A DNA stretch of 64,000 nt from Paenibacillus glucanolyticus NBRC 15330 (GCF_004000885.1 NZ_BIMC01000004.1:62001-126000); one strand, 5' to 3'; shown: positions 35,003-45,341, numbered from the stretch's first letter. Numbers and translations: made by a program. The notes: generated by a model from the letters alone, not told the origin.

Positions 35003-35986
35003 ATGACAACGATAAAAGATGTGGCAAAGCAGGCAGGAGTATCTGTAGCGACAGTTTCGCGGGTTTTAAATGGAAACGGTTACGTGCACGAGGACACCAG
35101 GTCCAAGGTGGAACAGAGCATTCGAGAATTGAATTACACGCCGAATGAAGTGGCGCGTTCTTTATATAAAAGAAAATCCAAATTGATCGGCTTGCTTCTT
35201 CCGGACATCATGAACCCTTATTTTCCGCAGCTTGCCCGCGGGGTTGAGGATGAGATGCAGGAGAACGATTACCGGTTGATTTTTGGAAATAGCGATGAGA
35301 AGAAGCAGAAGGAAATGGAATACATCCAGACCTTCGTTCAGAACAATGTAGTTGGCGTCATTTCGTCAACGAATGATCCGGAGGCCGATATGTACACCGG
35401 TCTGAACATTCCCGTTGTTTTTCTGGACCGAACCTCGAACGATAGGCCTTCTGTATTCGCAGATGGCCGCGAGGGCGGCAGAATTGCCGCACAGGAGATG
35501 ATGCTCCGGGGCAGTAAGGAAATTACGGTTATGCAAGGTCCGGCGGATGTGCGGCCGGCGCTGGAGCGTTTTGAAGGAGCCGTAGAGGTTCTGGAAGAAC
35601 GGGGGGCAGCATATCAAGTGCTGAAGACGACATCCTTTTCCCTAACCGACGCAGAAGGGTTTGCTTATGAATTGTTTCGCCAATATCCGGACACCGATGG
35701 CGTGATTGCAAGTAACGACATTGTTGCATCAGCGGTACTGAAGGAAGCGCATCGGCTGGAGAAAAGGGTGCCGGAAGACGTACAAATCATCGGATTTGAT
35801 GATATTTTGCTTAGCAGCCTGCTCGCTCCCTCATTATCAACCATACATCAGCCCGCGTATGAAATGGGCAGGGCAGCGGCAAGATTACTTATTGAACTTA
35901 TCGAAGGGCAGCATATTGAGAGAAGCAGCATTGAATTCCCGGTAGAATTTATGGAGCGGCAGACAACGAGAAAGGTGGAATCATAA
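35003..35986 (+). CDS. rbsR: LacI family repressor of the ribose operon
   Basis: This 327-residue regulator has an N-terminal LacI helix-turn-helix and hinge (TTIKDVAKQAGVSVATVSRVL, then NYTPNEVARSLYKRKS) and a periplasmic-binding-protein-like effector domain (about 60-327: GLLLPDIMNPYFPQLARG, VVFLDRT, DGVIASNDIVA, IIGFDD). Its ATG overlaps no upstream gene, and a LacI-type operator lies 22 bp upstream. The stop overlaps the rbsK start by one base. Ribose should be the inducer, inferred from the downstream genes. Confidence 0.92.
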   Translation: MTTIKDVAKQAGVSVATVSRVLNGNGYVHEDTRSKVEQSIRELNYTPNEVARSLYKRKSKLIGLLLPDIMNPYFPQLARGVEDEMQENDYRLIFGNSDEKKQKEMEYIQTFVQNNVVGVISSTNDPEADMYTGLNIPVVFLDRTSNDRPSVFADGREGGRIAAQEMMLRGSKEITVMQGPADVRPALERFEGAVEVLEERGAAYQVLKTTSFSLTDAEGFAYELFRQYPDTDGVIASNDIVASAVLKEAHRLEKRVPEDVQIIGFDDILLSSLLAPSLSTIHQPAYEMGRAAARLLIELIEGQHIERSSIEFPVEFMERQTTRKVES

Positions 35987-36864
35987 TGGCAAAAATCGTG
36001 GTGATTGGAAGCGCATCGATGGATCTGGTGGTAACCGCCGCCAAGCGTCCCGGCGCGGGGGAAACGGTGCTTGGCGACAGCTTCAAGACGGTACCCGGAG
36101 GGAAGGGAGCCAATCAGGCTGTTGCTTGCGCAAGGCTTGGCGCAGAGGTGACGATGGTCGGCTGCGTGGGCGACGATTCCTTCGGTAAAACGATTTTGAA
36201 CAATTTGCAATCGAATGGTGTTGTTACGGACTATGTGGAACCGGTTACAGGTATAGAGAGCGGAACCGCGCACATCATTTTGGCGGAGGGTGACAATAGC
36301 ATTGTGGTTGTGAAAGCAGCCAACGACCGGATTACCCCGGCCTACGTAGATCAGGCAGCAGCTGTGATCAAGGCTTCGGATATCGTGCTGATTCAACAGG
36401 AAATTCCGGAAGAAACGGTGGTGCACGTCAGTGAAATATGCGCGAAATACCATGTGCCGTTGATGCTGAATCCGGCTCCTGCTCGCCCGGTACCGAGCCG
36501 CGTTATCGAACAGGCGGCTTATATTACGCCGAATGAACACGAGGCCGCCATCCTTTTTGGAGATGAGCCATTAAGCGACGTGCTGCGCCGATATCCGAAC
36601 AAGCTGATCGTGACGGAAGGCAAGAACGGAGTGCGTTATTTTGACGGAAGCCAAGAGGTGGTTGTGCCGGGCTACCAGGTTGAAGCGGTGGACACAACGG
36701 GAGCGGGCGACACGTTTAACGGTTCCTTCGCCGTGGCTCTCGCAGAGGGCATGAGCATTACGGACAGCTTAAGATTTGCGAACCGTGCCGCATCTTTATC
36801 CGTTATGAAGTTCGGAGCACAAGGCGGGATGCCGACACGTGACGAAGTGGAAGGGAGCCTCTGA
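35986..36864 (+). CDS. rbsK: ribokinase
   Basis: This 292-residue PfkB-family kinase makes ribose 5-phosphate. PfkB signature 1 is GGKGANQAVACARLG and signature 2 is VDTTGAGDTFNGSFAVAL with the catalytic Asp. The substrate region is SASMDLVV near the N-terminus. It begins in the rbsR stop and is followed 2 nt later by rbsD. Confidence 0.95.
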   Translation: MAKIVVIGSASMDLVVTAAKRPGAGETVLGDSFKTVPGGKGANQAVACARLGAEVTMVGCVGDDSFGKTILNNLQSNGVVTDYVEPVTGIESGTAHIILAEGDNSIVVVKAANDRITPAYVDQAAAVIKASDIVLIQQEIPEETVVHVSEICAKYHVPLMLNPAPARPVPSRVIEQAAYITPNEHEAAILFGDEPLSDVLRRYPNKLIVTEGKNGVRYFDGSQEVVVPGYQVEAVDTTGAGDTFNGSFAVALAEGMSITDSLRFANRAASLSVMKFGAQGGMPTRDEVEGSL

Positions 36865-36866
36865 TT

Positions 36867-37265
36867 ATGAAGAAGAGCGGAATGCTGAACAGTCATATCG
36901 CAAAAGTGCTGGCTGATCTGGGGCACACCGACACCATCGTTGTTGGCGATGTTGGCCTTCCGATTCCTCCCGGAGTTCTCAAGATTGATCTGGCATTAAA
37001 GTTAGGCACGCCAAGTTTCATGGAAGTGGTAGAGGCGATTGCCGAAGATATGGTGATCGAGAAAATCGTCATTGCCGAAGAAATGAAGCTTGATAATAAG
37101 GAAACACTGCATGATATACAGGACCTTTTTCAAGGCAACGAGATCGAGGCTTGCCCACACGAATTGTTTAAAGAGAGGACTCGAACCGCGAAGGCGGTCA
37201 TTCGTACGGGAGAAGCGAGACCCTACGCGAATTGCATTTTACAGGCTGGCGTTCATTTCGGTTAA
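36867..37265 (+). CDS. rbsD: D-ribose pyranase
   Basis: This 132-residue mutarotase interconverts the pyranose and furanose forms of ribose. The family start [22 protein letters not shown] contains the catalytic His; [11 protein letters not shown] and the C-terminal [17 protein letters not shown] are standard. Length matches B. subtilis RbsD (131). Confidence 0.96.
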   Translation: MKKSGMLNSHIAKVLADLGHTDTIVVGDVGLPIPPGVLKIDLALKLGTPSFMEVVEAIAEDMVIEKIVIAEEMKLDNKETLHDIQDLFQGNEIEACPHELFKERTRTAKAVIRTGEARPYANCILQAGVHFG

Positions 37266-37282
37266 AAAAAGGAGGAAGCACC

Positions 37283-38764
37283 ATGAACATTGAGATGACG
37301 AATATTCATAAATCGTTTGGCACGAATCGGGTGCTTGCAGGCGTGGACTTTGATCTCCGGGAAGGAGAGGTCCATGCCCTGATGGGAGAGAATGGCGCAG
37401 GCAAATCGACGCTGATGAATATCTTGACCGGTCTTCACGGCCGGGATGAAGGCAAGATTGTCGTCGACGGTCAGGAGACCTATTTTGCCAACCCGAAGGA
37501 AGCGGAGGAGCGAGGTGTAGCCTTCATTCATCAGGAGCTTAACATTTGGCCGGAGATGACGGTGCTGGATAACTTGTTTATCGGCAAAGAGTTGACGTCG
37601 GGTATCGGATTCCTGAACATGAAACAAATGAAGGCGCTTGCGAAGGAACAGTTCCGCAAACTGGCGGTTACGATTCCGTTGACACAGGAGGCGGGATTGT
37701 GCTCCGTCGGCCAGCAGCAGATGATTGAGATTGCGAAAGCACTTATGACCCAAGCGAAAGTGATCATTATGGACGAACCGACGGCAGCGCTGACCGAAAG
37801 GGAAATCGAGAAGCTGTTTGACGTCATCCGCTCTTTGAAAAAAGAAGGCGTATCCATCGTCTACATTTCGCACCGAATGGAAGAGATCTTTACGATCTGC
37901 GACCGGATTACGGTCATGCGGGACGGTAAATCGGTGGACACCCAGGCGATACCGGACACGAGTTTTGATGAAGTTGTCAAGAAAATGGTCGGCCGGGAGC
38001 TGACCGAGCGTTATCCGGCGCGGCAGCCGTCTCCGGGAGAGACCGTTCTCGAAGTGAAGAATATTAGCGGAAAAGGCCGGTTCGAGAATGTAAGCTTCTC
38101 GGTTCGCGCTGGTGAAATCGTAGGTGTATCCGGTTTGATGGGAGCGGGACGTACCGAGATGATGAGAGCGATTTTTGGACTGGACCCGCTCGACAGCGGC
38201 GAGGTTTGGGTACGAGGCAAGAAGGTCTCCATCAGGAAGCCGGATGATGCCGTCAAACACGGCATTGGATTTATAACGGAGGACCGCAAGGATGAAGGGT
38301 TGGTTCTGGATTTCTCGGTTCGCGAGAATATGGCACTGCCCAATCTGTTCAGCTTCTCTTCGAGAGGGTTCATCTCCGGGAAGAAGGAGCAGGATTTCGT
38401 GGATACGTTGACAAAGCGGCTGCAGATCAAGACACACAGCTCGGAAACGCAGGCACGCAATCTTTCGGGCGGTAATCAACAGAAGGTTGTTATCGCGAAG
38501 TGGATTGGCATCGGGCCGAGCGTACTCATCCTGGATGAGCCGACACGCGGCGTGGACGTCGGCGCGAAGCGGGAAATTTACCAGCTGATGAATGAGCTGA
38601 CCGAGCGCGGCGTCGCGATTCTGATGGTCTCTTCGGAGCTGCCGGAAGTGCTCGGGATGAGTGACCGGATACTCGTTGTCCATGAGGGCAGGATATCCGG
38701 TGAACTGGACCACGAGCAGGCAACGCAGGAACAAATCATGACTCTAGCTACAGGAGGACAGTAA
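37283..38764 (+). CDS. rbsA: ribose ABC transporter ATP-binding protein
   Basis: This 493-residue protein has two fused ABC domains. The first has Walker [10 protein letters not shown] and Walker [11 protein letters not shown]. The second has a degenerate P-loop ([13 protein letters not shown]) and a full LSGGNQQKV signature with [13 protein letters not shown], the typical sugar CUT2 pattern. The ATG at 37283 has AAAGGAGGAAG before it and is preferred over in-frame upstream codons that would overlap rbsD. Confidence 0.96.
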   Translation: MNIEMTNIHKSFGTNRVLAGVDFDLREGEVHALMGENGAGKSTLMNILTGLHGRDEGKIVVDGQETYFANPKEAEERGVAFIHQELNIWPEMTVLDNLFIGKELTSGIGFLNMKQMKALAKEQFRKLAVTIPLTQEAGLCSVGQQQMIEIAKALMTQAKVIIMDEPTAALTEREIEKLFDVIRSLKKEGVSIVYISHRMEEIFTICDRITVMRDGKSVDTQAIPDTSFDEVVKKMVGRELTERYPARQPSPGETVLEVKNISGKGRFENVSFSVRAGEIVGVSGLMGAGRTEMMRAIFGLDPLDSGEVWVRGKKVSIRKPDDAVKHGIGFITEDRKDEGLVLDFSVRENMALPNLFSFSSRGFISGKKEQDFVDTLTKRLQIKTHSSETQARNLSGGNQQKVVIAKWIGIGPSVLILDEPTRGVDVGAKREIYQLMNELTERGVAILMVSSELPEVLGMSDRILVVHEGRISGELDHEQATQEQIMTLATGGQ

Positions 38765-38765
38765 T

Positions 38766-39734
38766 ATGACAACTATCAACGATGCCAAGGCGGAAAAAGG
38801 ATTTAAGGTCTCAGGTTTGACGCAAAAGCTCGGTCCTCTGCTCGGACTAATCATTCTCATCGTCATTGTATCCGTCCTGAATCCAAGCTTCTTGGAACCG
38901 CTTAACATTCTGAACCTGCTGCGTCAGGTATCGATTAATGCATTGATTGCATTCGGCATGACGTTTGTTATTCTGACCGGGGGCATTGACCTGTCGGTCG
39001 GATCGATTCTGGCACTGTCCAGTGCGTTTGTTGCGAATATGATGCTGGCCGGGTTTGACCCGATTCTTGCGATCATTATCGGCGTTGCGCTCGGCGGGGT
39101 GATGGGGATGATCAATGGTCTCATGATCACCAAGGGCAAGATGGCACCGTTTATCGCCACCTTGGCCACGATGACCATATTCAGAGGACTTACACTTGTC
39201 TATACAAACGGCAACCCGATCACGGGCTTGGGTGACAGCCTGGCATTCCAGCTGTTTGGACGCGGATATCTGTTTGGCATTCCGGTGCCGGCCATTACCA
39301 TGATCATTACCTTTGCCGTGTTGTGGGTCATCCTTCATAAAACGTCCTTTGGCCGCAAAACCTATGCCATTGGCGGTAACGAAAAAGCTTCGCTTGTATC
39401 CGGCATTAAAGTGCCGCGCGTGAAGATTATGATCTATTCCCTGGCAGGGATGCTGTCCGCCCTGGCCGGTGCGATTCTCACATCCCGTTTGAATTCCGCA
39501 CAACCGACGGCGGGCACTTCCTATGAATTGGATGCAATTGCTGCCGTAGTTCTCGGCGGAACCAGTCTGACCGGCGGACGGGGCCGAATTGTCGGGACGC
39601 TGATCGGTGTGCTGATTATCGGCATACTGAATAACGGACTCAACCTGCTCGGCGTGAATTCCTTCTATCAGATGGTTGTCAAAGGCGTAGTCATAGCGAT
39701 TGCCGTACTGCTCGACCGTAGAAAATCGGCTTAA
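38766..39734 (+). CDS. rbsC: ribose ABC transporter permease
   Basis: A 322-residue CUT2 permease with about eight to ten helices. Conserved segments are NALIAFGMTFVILTGGIDLSVGSI and AIAAVVLGGTSLTGGRGRIVGTLIGV. It begins 1 nt after the rbsA stop. Confidence 0.96.
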   Translation: MTTINDAKAEKGFKVSGLTQKLGPLLGLIILIVIVSVLNPSFLEPLNILNLLRQVSINALIAFGMTFVILTGGIDLSVGSILALSSAFVANMMLAGFDPILAIIIGVALGGVMGMINGLMITKGKMAPFIATLATMTIFRGLTLVYTNGNPITGLGDSLAFQLFGRGYLFGIPVPAITMIITFAVLWVILHKTSFGRKTYAIGGNEKASLVSGIKVPRVKIMIYSLAGMLSALAGAILTSRLNSAQPTAGTSYELDAIAAVVLGGTSLTGGRGRIVGTLIGVLIIGILNNGLNLLGVNSFYQMVVKGVVIAIAVLLDRRKSA

Positions 39735-39749
39735 GGGGGAGAATGAACG

Positions 39750-40667
39750 ATGAAAAAAACAACTTTGCTGCTGGTATCACTTATGCTGATCTTCATAACC
39801 GGGTGTTCCCTGGAGCCGCCGGAATGGGCGAAGCCCAAAACCAGCGGGGATGTCAAAGATATCAAGATCGGTCTTTCCATCTCCACGCTGAATAATCCGT
39901 TCTTTGTATCCTTGAAGGATGGCGTTGTCGCTGAAGCGGCCAAACAAGGGATGCAGGTTGTTGTCGTTGATGCACAGAACGACTCGGCCAAGCAGAGCAA
40001 TGACGTTGACGATCTGATTCAACAAGGTGTTCATGCATTACTAATTAATCCGACGGATTCCTCTGCGATTTCAACAGTAGTTCAAACCGCGAATAGCTTG
40101 GACATACCGGTTATTACGCTGGATCGTTCGGCGGATCAAGGCGAGGTCGCTGCGCTGGTTGCCTCCGATAATGTGAAGGGCGGCCAGATGGCAGCCGAAT
40201 ATATTGTGGAGCAGCTCGGCAAAGATACGAAGGTGATCGAGCTTGAAGGCGTACCGGGCGCTTCTGCGACCCGCGAGCGCGGAAAGGGATTCCATGATAT
40301 CGCCGATGAGCAGCTGAGTGTGGTGGCGAAGCAGGCGGCGGATTTTGACCGGACGAAGGGGCTTACCGTAACGGAAAACCTGCTGCAGGGCAACCCGGAC
40401 GCCAAAGCGATTTTTGCCCACAACGACGAGATGGCGCTTGGCGCGATTGAAGCCATTCAAAGTTCGGGCAAAGACATCATGGTCATCGGCTTTGACGGGA
40501 ATGACGATGCCTTGAAATCCATCGAGGCCGGCAAGCTTACAGCAACAGTAGCGCAGCAGCCCGAGTTAATCGGCCAACTGGCTGTCGGCGCGGCCAGGGA
40601 TGTGCTGCAGGGCAAAGAGGTCGAAGAGAATATTGCCGCACCGCTAAAATTAGTGGTTAAGGAATAA
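39750..40667 (+). CDS. rbsB: ribose-binding lipoprotein
   Basis: This 305-residue periplasmic-binding-protein-like lipoprotein has a lipobox IFITGC (Cys19). The mature fold starts IKIGLSISTLNNPFFVSLKDG, and it contains DAQNDSAKQSNDVDDLIQQGV, LDRSADQ, EGVPGASATRERGKGF and AHNDEMALGA, as in RbsB. It is the last gene of rbsRKDACB; a strong terminator follows. Confidence 0.95.
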   Translation: MKKTTLLLVSLMLIFITGCSLEPPEWAKPKTSGDVKDIKIGLSISTLNNPFFVSLKDGVVAEAAKQGMQVVVVDAQNDSAKQSNDVDDLIQQGVHALLINPTDSSAISTVVQTANSLDIPVITLDRSADQGEVAALVASDNVKGGQMAAEYIVEQLGKDTKVIELEGVPGASATRERGKGFHDIADEQLSVVAKQAADFDRTKGLTVTENLLQGNPDAKAIFAHNDEMALGAIEAIQSSGKDIMVIGFDGNDDALKSIEAGKLTATVAQQPELIGQLAVGAARDVLQGKEVEENIAAPLKLVVKE

Positions 40668-40681
40668 TCTGGAGTTGTAAG

Positions 40682-40721
40682 AAGCGTTACCCTGGTGAAA
40701 TGGGCAGGGTAACGCTTTTTT
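40682..40721 (+). terminator. terminator of the rbs operon
   Basis: AAGCGTTACCCT pairs with AGGGTAACGCTT around a 12-nt loop, followed by TTTTTT. Confidence 0.9.
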
Positions 40722-40813
40722 GATGGGATAATAGACGCATTGATACAAAATATAAATAATTCTTAAGAACTATCCGATATAATATTTATCAATAATGGAA
40801 GGATGAGTTAGAT

Positions 40814-42313
40814 TTGAGAATAAAGAAAAGTTTAACTGTTTTAACTGCATTTACGTTGTTGTTTTCATTTATGACATCTAACGTTAATGCAGCGAGTACT
40901 CCTTTTTCACAAGGAGCTGGCTATCATCAAGGAGCATATGATAAAGAAGCTATGCAACCTATTGGGCACAATTGGAATCGGAACTCCAGATTCGCTGCGG
41001 TAAATTCAAATGTCCATCTAAAATGGAAGTATCAGATGCCTTCTGGAGGAAATTCTTCAATCGTTATTAGTAAAGATGGTACGATTTTCACTAAAAATTA
41101 TGAATCATCTTCTAATCCTAAATTTAATATATACTCTATCAATCCAGATGGTACGTTGAAGTGGAAACAACCAATAATTGATAGTTTGGTATACGGTACG
41201 CCAATTATCAATAGCAACAACAAGCTGATTATTCCTGCCGGTTCCAAATTACTTTCATTAAACATAGATGATGGCGCTGTAACAGAAATGAGTCTTCCCA
41301 CTAGTTATTCAAACGAAGTGGTAATAGGAAGTGATGGGACTTATTATTTATCGGGAATTGCCGGTAGGTTAGCTGCTTATAATCCTTCCGGTACTCCCAA
41401 ATGGATAAGTTCCTTTGAATCGTCCTATCATTCAGGTTACCCTGCCCTTACAGATCAAGGTTCATTAGTATTTAAAGCTGGTTATGGAAGTTATGGAAGT
41501 CTATACTCCTTTAATTCTCAAACTGGTCAATTGAACTGGGAATTTAAAGGTATAATCGGTAGCGAGACTAGATCGGCACCTGCCATAGCAAAAGATGGTA
41601 CAATTTATGTTACTTCTCAGGATGGTTTTGTTTATGCCATTAACCCTGATGGTACCCAAAAATGGAAGGTCAGTGTAGAAAGAAATCTTTCTTCTACGAA
41701 CGTAATTGATCCAATTGTTGGTCCAGATGGAACTATTTATTCGGTTAATGGCACCAAGGATTTCTATGCGATAAATCCAGATGGTACGATTAAATGGATT
41801 TATAATTCAACAGCCATGTATTCATCCCCTATTATCGATAAGAATAATATTGTATATATTGGTGTAGGGGGTAAAGTAGTAGCTCTAAATGCTAATGGAG
41901 TAGAGCAGTGGTCATTGGCACTTAATGCTTCTAATTTCATTTCTGCCTCGGCTATTGCAGAAGATGGAACTCTATATATAGCAGACTCAAGTGGGACTGT
42001 TTTTGCAATTGGTGGTGAAGTAACAGGACCAACGGATCCAACCGAACCGCCCGTGGAACCTAAACCACCTGTAGATCCTGTCGGTGAGCGAGCCATATTC
42101 GTGCTCACTTTAAGCAATGGAACAGAGAAGGAGTACGACCTTTCCATGCAAGAGGTACAGCAATTTATTAGCTGGTATGAGGCAAGAGCTGCTGGAAATG
42201 GTCCGGTTACCTTTGCCATTAATAAACACAATAATAATAAAGGACCATTTAAGCAAAGGCAGGACTATATCGTCTACGATAAAATAATAACTTTTGAAGT
42301 GAATGAATATTAG
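40814..42313 (+). CDS. secreted PQQ-like beta-propeller protein, AT-rich
   Basis: This 499-residue exported protein starts with TTG at 40814 (AAGGATG site upstream). It has a signal peptide of about 26 residues (SFMTSNVNA/AS), then about seven propeller blades (55-405) with repeated 'DGTIYV...DG.VYAINPDGT.KWK' units. A Pro/Thr spacer (TGPTDPTEPPVEPKPPVDP) leads to a C-terminal module of about 75 residues (AIFVLTLSNGTEKEYDLSM ... FISWYEARAAGNGP). I recall that module at the ends of other Paenibacillus surface proteins. Its base composition is clearly more AT-rich than its neighbours, which suggests recent transfer. No partner gene is beside it. Function unknown. Confidence 0.82.
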   Translation: MRIKKSLTVLTAFTLLFSFMTSNVNAASTPFSQGAGYHQGAYDKEAMQPIGHNWNRNSRFAAVNSNVHLKWKYQMPSGGNSSIVISKDGTIFTKNYESSSNPKFNIYSINPDGTLKWKQPIIDSLVYGTPIINSNNKLIIPAGSKLLSLNIDDGAVTEMSLPTSYSNEVVIGSDGTYYLSGIAGRLAAYNPSGTPKWISSFESSYHSGYPALTDQGSLVFKAGYGSYGSLYSFNSQTGQLNWEFKGIIGSETRSAPAIAKDGTIYVTSQDGFVYAINPDGTQKWKVSVERNLSSTNVIDPIVGPDGTIYSVNGTKDFYAINPDGTIKWIYNSTAMYSSPIIDKNNIVYIGVGGKVVALNANGVEQWSLALNASNFISASAIAEDGTLYIADSSGTVFAIGGEVTGPTDPTEPPVEPKPPVDPVGERAIFVLTLSNGTEKEYDLSMQEVQQFISWYEARAAGNGPVTFAINKHNNNKGPFKQRQDYIVYDKIITFEVNEY

Positions 42314-42323
42314 GGTTTAATGA

Positions 42324-42353
42324 GTCGCTGATGATCAGCGGCTTTTTATTTTT
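42324..42353 (+). terminator. rho-independent terminator
   Basis: GTCGCTGA-TGA-TCAGCGGC (one G-U) followed by TTTTTATTTTT; it ends the beta-propeller gene. Confidence 0.8.
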
Positions 42354-42507
42354 AACCCGTTATATGCGATCACAGCGAAGTAACTCACAGCCTTGAGATC
42401 GCCGCGGTAATACAATATCGTAAAAGAGAACCGTTATTTCACGGAATATATTATAATGACAATGATGCAAGAACAGCTGAGAGATGTTAAAAAGGAGCCG
42501 GATATCT

Positions 42508-43584
42508 ATGACTATGGGGAAAACCAAACAAGCAATTGTAATTGTAGGCTATGGGGGAATGGGAAGTTACCATGCCAAGCTGATCAAGGACAATGAATAT
42601 CTCGAGGTTACGGGAACCTATGATATTTTGGAAGATCGGCGGAAGGTGTCTTCTGAGGACGGATACCCTGCCTATGTCAGCTACGAGCAAGTGCTTCAGG
42701 ATGCTGCAGTGGACGTAATTCTGATTGCAACGCCGAATGACGTGCACAAGGAACTTGCGCTTCAGGCCTTTACCGCCGGCAAACATGTCATCTGCGAGAA
42801 GCCGGTAACGCTTTCTGTAAGCGACTTTAAAGAGATGGTGTCCGCTGCCGATGCTGCCCGGCGGGTGCTGATGGTTCACCAGAACCGCCGCTGGGACGAG
42901 GATTTCTTGACGATTAAACAGATGTACAATGAGAAAACGATCGGCGATTTGTTCCGGATTGAATCGAGGGTGCACGGAGCGAACGGCATCCCGGGGGACT
43001 GGCGCCATCTTGAACAGTACGGCGGCGGCATGCTGCTGGACTGGGGCGTGCATCTGCTGGACCAGATCCTGTTTATGGTGGACAGCAAGATCGTCAGCCT
43101 GAGCAGCCGATTGAGTTTTATTCTGGGTGATGAGGTGGACGACGGCTTTGAATCGGTGCTGCAATTCGAGAACGGGGTCTCGGCTCTGATTGAAGTGGGA
43201 ACAACAAATTTCATTACACTGCCCCGCTGGTATGTCAAAGGTACGGAAGGGACAGGCATTATTGAGGACTGGTCGTTAAACGGCAGAGTTGTTACCCGCA
43301 ACCAGGATGCCGTAAAAGTAGAGCCGAAGCCGATTCAGGCCGGAGTGGGATTGACCAAAACGATGGCGCCTCCTTCCGAAGAAGCTACCATTACAGGAGC
43401 CCTGCCTGAGCCGTATCGTCAATCCAGCAGCTTTTTCGATAACTTTGCGGCCGTTATCCGGGGCGAGGCAGAACCCATCGTGAAGAACGAGGAAGTGCTG
43501 CGCGTCCTGAATCTGATCGAAGCGGTGTTCGAATCGGCCAGAACGGGCGATACCCTGAAGGATTTTGACATATACCCTGCGTAA
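42508..43584 (+). CDS. Gfo/Idh/MocA family oxidoreductase
   Basis: A 358-residue NAD(P)-dependent dehydrogenase. The Rossmann motif is IVIVGYGGMGSYHAKLI, the EKP catalytic-lysine motif is ICEKPVTLS, and MLLDWGVHLLDQILFMV is the conserved histidine-containing segment of the C-terminal domain. The ATG at 42508 has AAAGGAG upstream and is chosen over an upstream in-frame TTG. It sits beside the YesN/YesM and Lpl-type sugar locus and may share its substrate pathway. Confidence 0.9.
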   Translation: MTMGKTKQAIVIVGYGGMGSYHAKLIKDNEYLEVTGTYDILEDRRKVSSEDGYPAYVSYEQVLQDAAVDVILIATPNDVHKELALQAFTAGKHVICEKPVTLSVSDFKEMVSAADAARRVLMVHQNRRWDEDFLTIKQMYNEKTIGDLFRIESRVHGANGIPGDWRHLEQYGGGMLLDWGVHLLDQILFMVDSKIVSLSSRLSFILGDEVDDGFESVLQFENGVSALIEVGTTNFITLPRWYVKGTEGTGIIEDWSLNGRVVTRNQDAVKVEPKPIQAGVGLTKTMAPPSEEATITGALPEPYRQSSSFFDNFAAVIRGEAEPIVKNEEVLRVLNLIEAVFESARTGDTLKDFDIYPA

Positions 43585-43614
43585 TTCGCACGGACGAGCA
43601 TTCATTGAATATTG

Positions 43615-43672
43615 CAAAAAAAGTACCGCGGCCAAGCAGATTGTGCTTGAAGCCGGGGTGCTTTTTCTTTTT
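43615..43672. terminator. bidirectional terminator
   Basis: An imperfect GC-rich stem, AGTACCGCGGCCAAGCA against TGCTTGAAGCCGGGGTGCT, with an A7 run on the left and T5/T5 on the right. It lies between the oxidoreductase and the convergent yesN. Confidence 0.7.
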
Positions 43673-43718
43673 CCGTCACTGGGCTTACAAGCTGCCCTGA
43701 TGGCTGTGCAAGCTATCG

Positions 43719-45341
43719 TTATTTTACATGATCCACTTGCACGCGCTGCCCGGCCAGCAGCTCCCTTCGATAGTCGCTCGGCGGCCAGCCCGTATCCTGC
43801 TTGAACAGCTTCGAGAAATAGGAATAGTTGGCATACCCCACCTTGGCCGCAATCTGATATACAGATAACGAGGTTGCCTCCAGCAGATGTTTGGCCGCCT
43901 TAATGCGGGCTTGAATGATATAGGTGCCCAAAGAGATCCCCGTCTCTTTTTTGAACAGGCGGGCTAAATAATCCGGGTTCAGATAGACAATCTCCGCCAG
44001 GCTCATTCGTGTGAGCTCGTCACCGTAATGGGATTGAATATAGTGCTTGATTTCCTCCACAACGGTTTGGGAATGGTCGGCAAAGGAATGGTATTCTGCT
44101 GCCGTGCTGACCAGATATTCCATATATTTCTCCATATCTTCAATCGAGTTCAGCGATTGCATGAATAATTGATCATTGGTTTTACCCGTATAGAGCTTGT
44201 GTGCCTGAATCTCTTTGTTCTTCAGATAGGCGTACACGAGCTGCACGATGTCCAGGCGGAACAAACGCAGCACGGAGGCGTTATAGACGCCATTCTTGGC
44301 CAGGTTCTGCAAGTAATTGCGGGTCTCTCCCAAAAAAGTTCCCGGGTTGTTCTGGTTCAGCAGCTCTTCCCAGTCTTGAAGAGGGGGAGGCGCATAAACG
44401 GCTTCCTGCAGCGGATACTGCTCCAGGAAAAAGATCTGATTCCGCTTTTTGATCATATCCTCGTTCATTTGGAGCAGGTCCCGTATGGACTTGTTGATCG
44501 CTTCCAGCGCCACCGAGGTCGATACGTTGCAGCAAGCATCACTTCTGAGAAATTGATTGGCTTTTTCAATGAACGACAAGCAGATGCATTCGATTACCCG
44601 GGTATCGGGGGCCCGATTCCATTTCAGCATGGCCACCCAATTGTAATCCTTATATTCCATAACCGTTTCGACGGAAATAAGAGGGTCCAGGAACAATTCG
44701 GACAACACGTTGAGGAACGCATAGTCAAACAGATCCTTGTCTTCCTTGCCCAGACTTTTGTCATACGGAAAGATGGTGATGAGCACGGGAAGAAACAGAT
44801 CCGACAACTGGTAGGACAGGTTTTGTTCCGCGATATAACCTGCGATGGCCGCCCGGTCCGACGAAGCCTTCTTCTCCCGGATCAGCCTGCGCCAGAAATG
44901 GTCCTGCAGTTTCTTTTGATTTTTCTTCCAGAGTTGCCCATCCTGGATTGCTTCCTGATAACTTTGCTGTTCCTTGGCTTTGTAGGCCGCTTTAGAGATG
45001 ATGAGGCTTAATTTATCGAATTCAATCGGCTTCAGGAAATAATCAAAACTTTGCAGCTCAATGGCTTTCTGGGCATAGTTGAAATCGGCGTAATTGGTCA
45101 GGAATATCGTTTGGATGCTGTACTGTTCCTCCCGTATCCAGGCGAGAAGCTCAAGCCCGCTCCCTTGCGGCATTTCGATATCACAGACAAGAATTTGAAT
45201 GGAATGCTTCTGTAAAATGTCACGTGCTTGTGCAACACTGTAAGCAGTATGGACCTGCTCAATGGAGAGTGCACGCCAATCAATCTTCTTCTCCAGCGCA
45301 GCCACGACAAAATAATCGTCATCCACTAACAATACATTCAT
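43719..45341 (-). CDS. YesN-type response regulator (REC plus AraC)
   Basis: This 540-residue two-component regulator has an N-terminal receiver domain with the acidic pocket VDDDY and phospho-acceptor Asp54 (LVCDIEMPQGSG). A middle region of about 280 residues is followed by a C-terminal AraC double helix-turn-helix (LAEIVYLNPDYLARLFKKE; VYQIAAKVGYANYSYFSKLF). Its start overlaps the kinase stop by 4 bp. It probably controls the adjacent importer through the GTCC direct repeats at 47194-47314. Confidence 0.92.
   Translation of the reverse strand: MNVLLVDDDYFVVAALEKKIDWRALSIEQVHTAYSVAQARDILQKHSIQILVCDIEMPQGSGLELLAWIREEQYSIQTIFLTNYADFNYAQKAIELQSFDYFLKPIEFDKLSLIISKAAYKAKEQQSYQEAIQDGQLWKKNQKKLQDHFWRRLIREKKASSDRAAIAGYIAEQNLSYQLSDLFLPVLITIFPYDKSLGKEDKDLFDYAFLNVLSELFLDPLISVETVMEYKDYNWVAMLKWNRAPDTRVIECICLSFIEKANQFLRSDACCNVSTSVALEAINKSIRDLLQMNEDMIKKRNQIFFLEQYPLQEAVYAPPPLQDWEELLNQNNPGTFLGETRNYLQNLAKNGVYNASVLRLFRLDIVQLVYAYLKNKEIQAHKLYTGKTNDQLFMQSLNSIEDMEKYMEYLVSTAAEYHSFADHSQTVVEEIKHYIQSHYGDELTRMSLAEIVYLNPDYLARLFKKETGISLGTYIIQARIKAAKHLLEATSLSVYQIAAKVGYANYSYFSKLFKQDTGWPPSDYRRELLAGQRVQVDHVK

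Noticed and set aside
37262..38734. A 490-codon open frame on the minus strand across rbsA
   Set aside because: It is fully antisense to an unmistakable two-domain ABC ATPase; its low-complexity Arg/His/Leu-rich translation matches no family and has no ribosome site.
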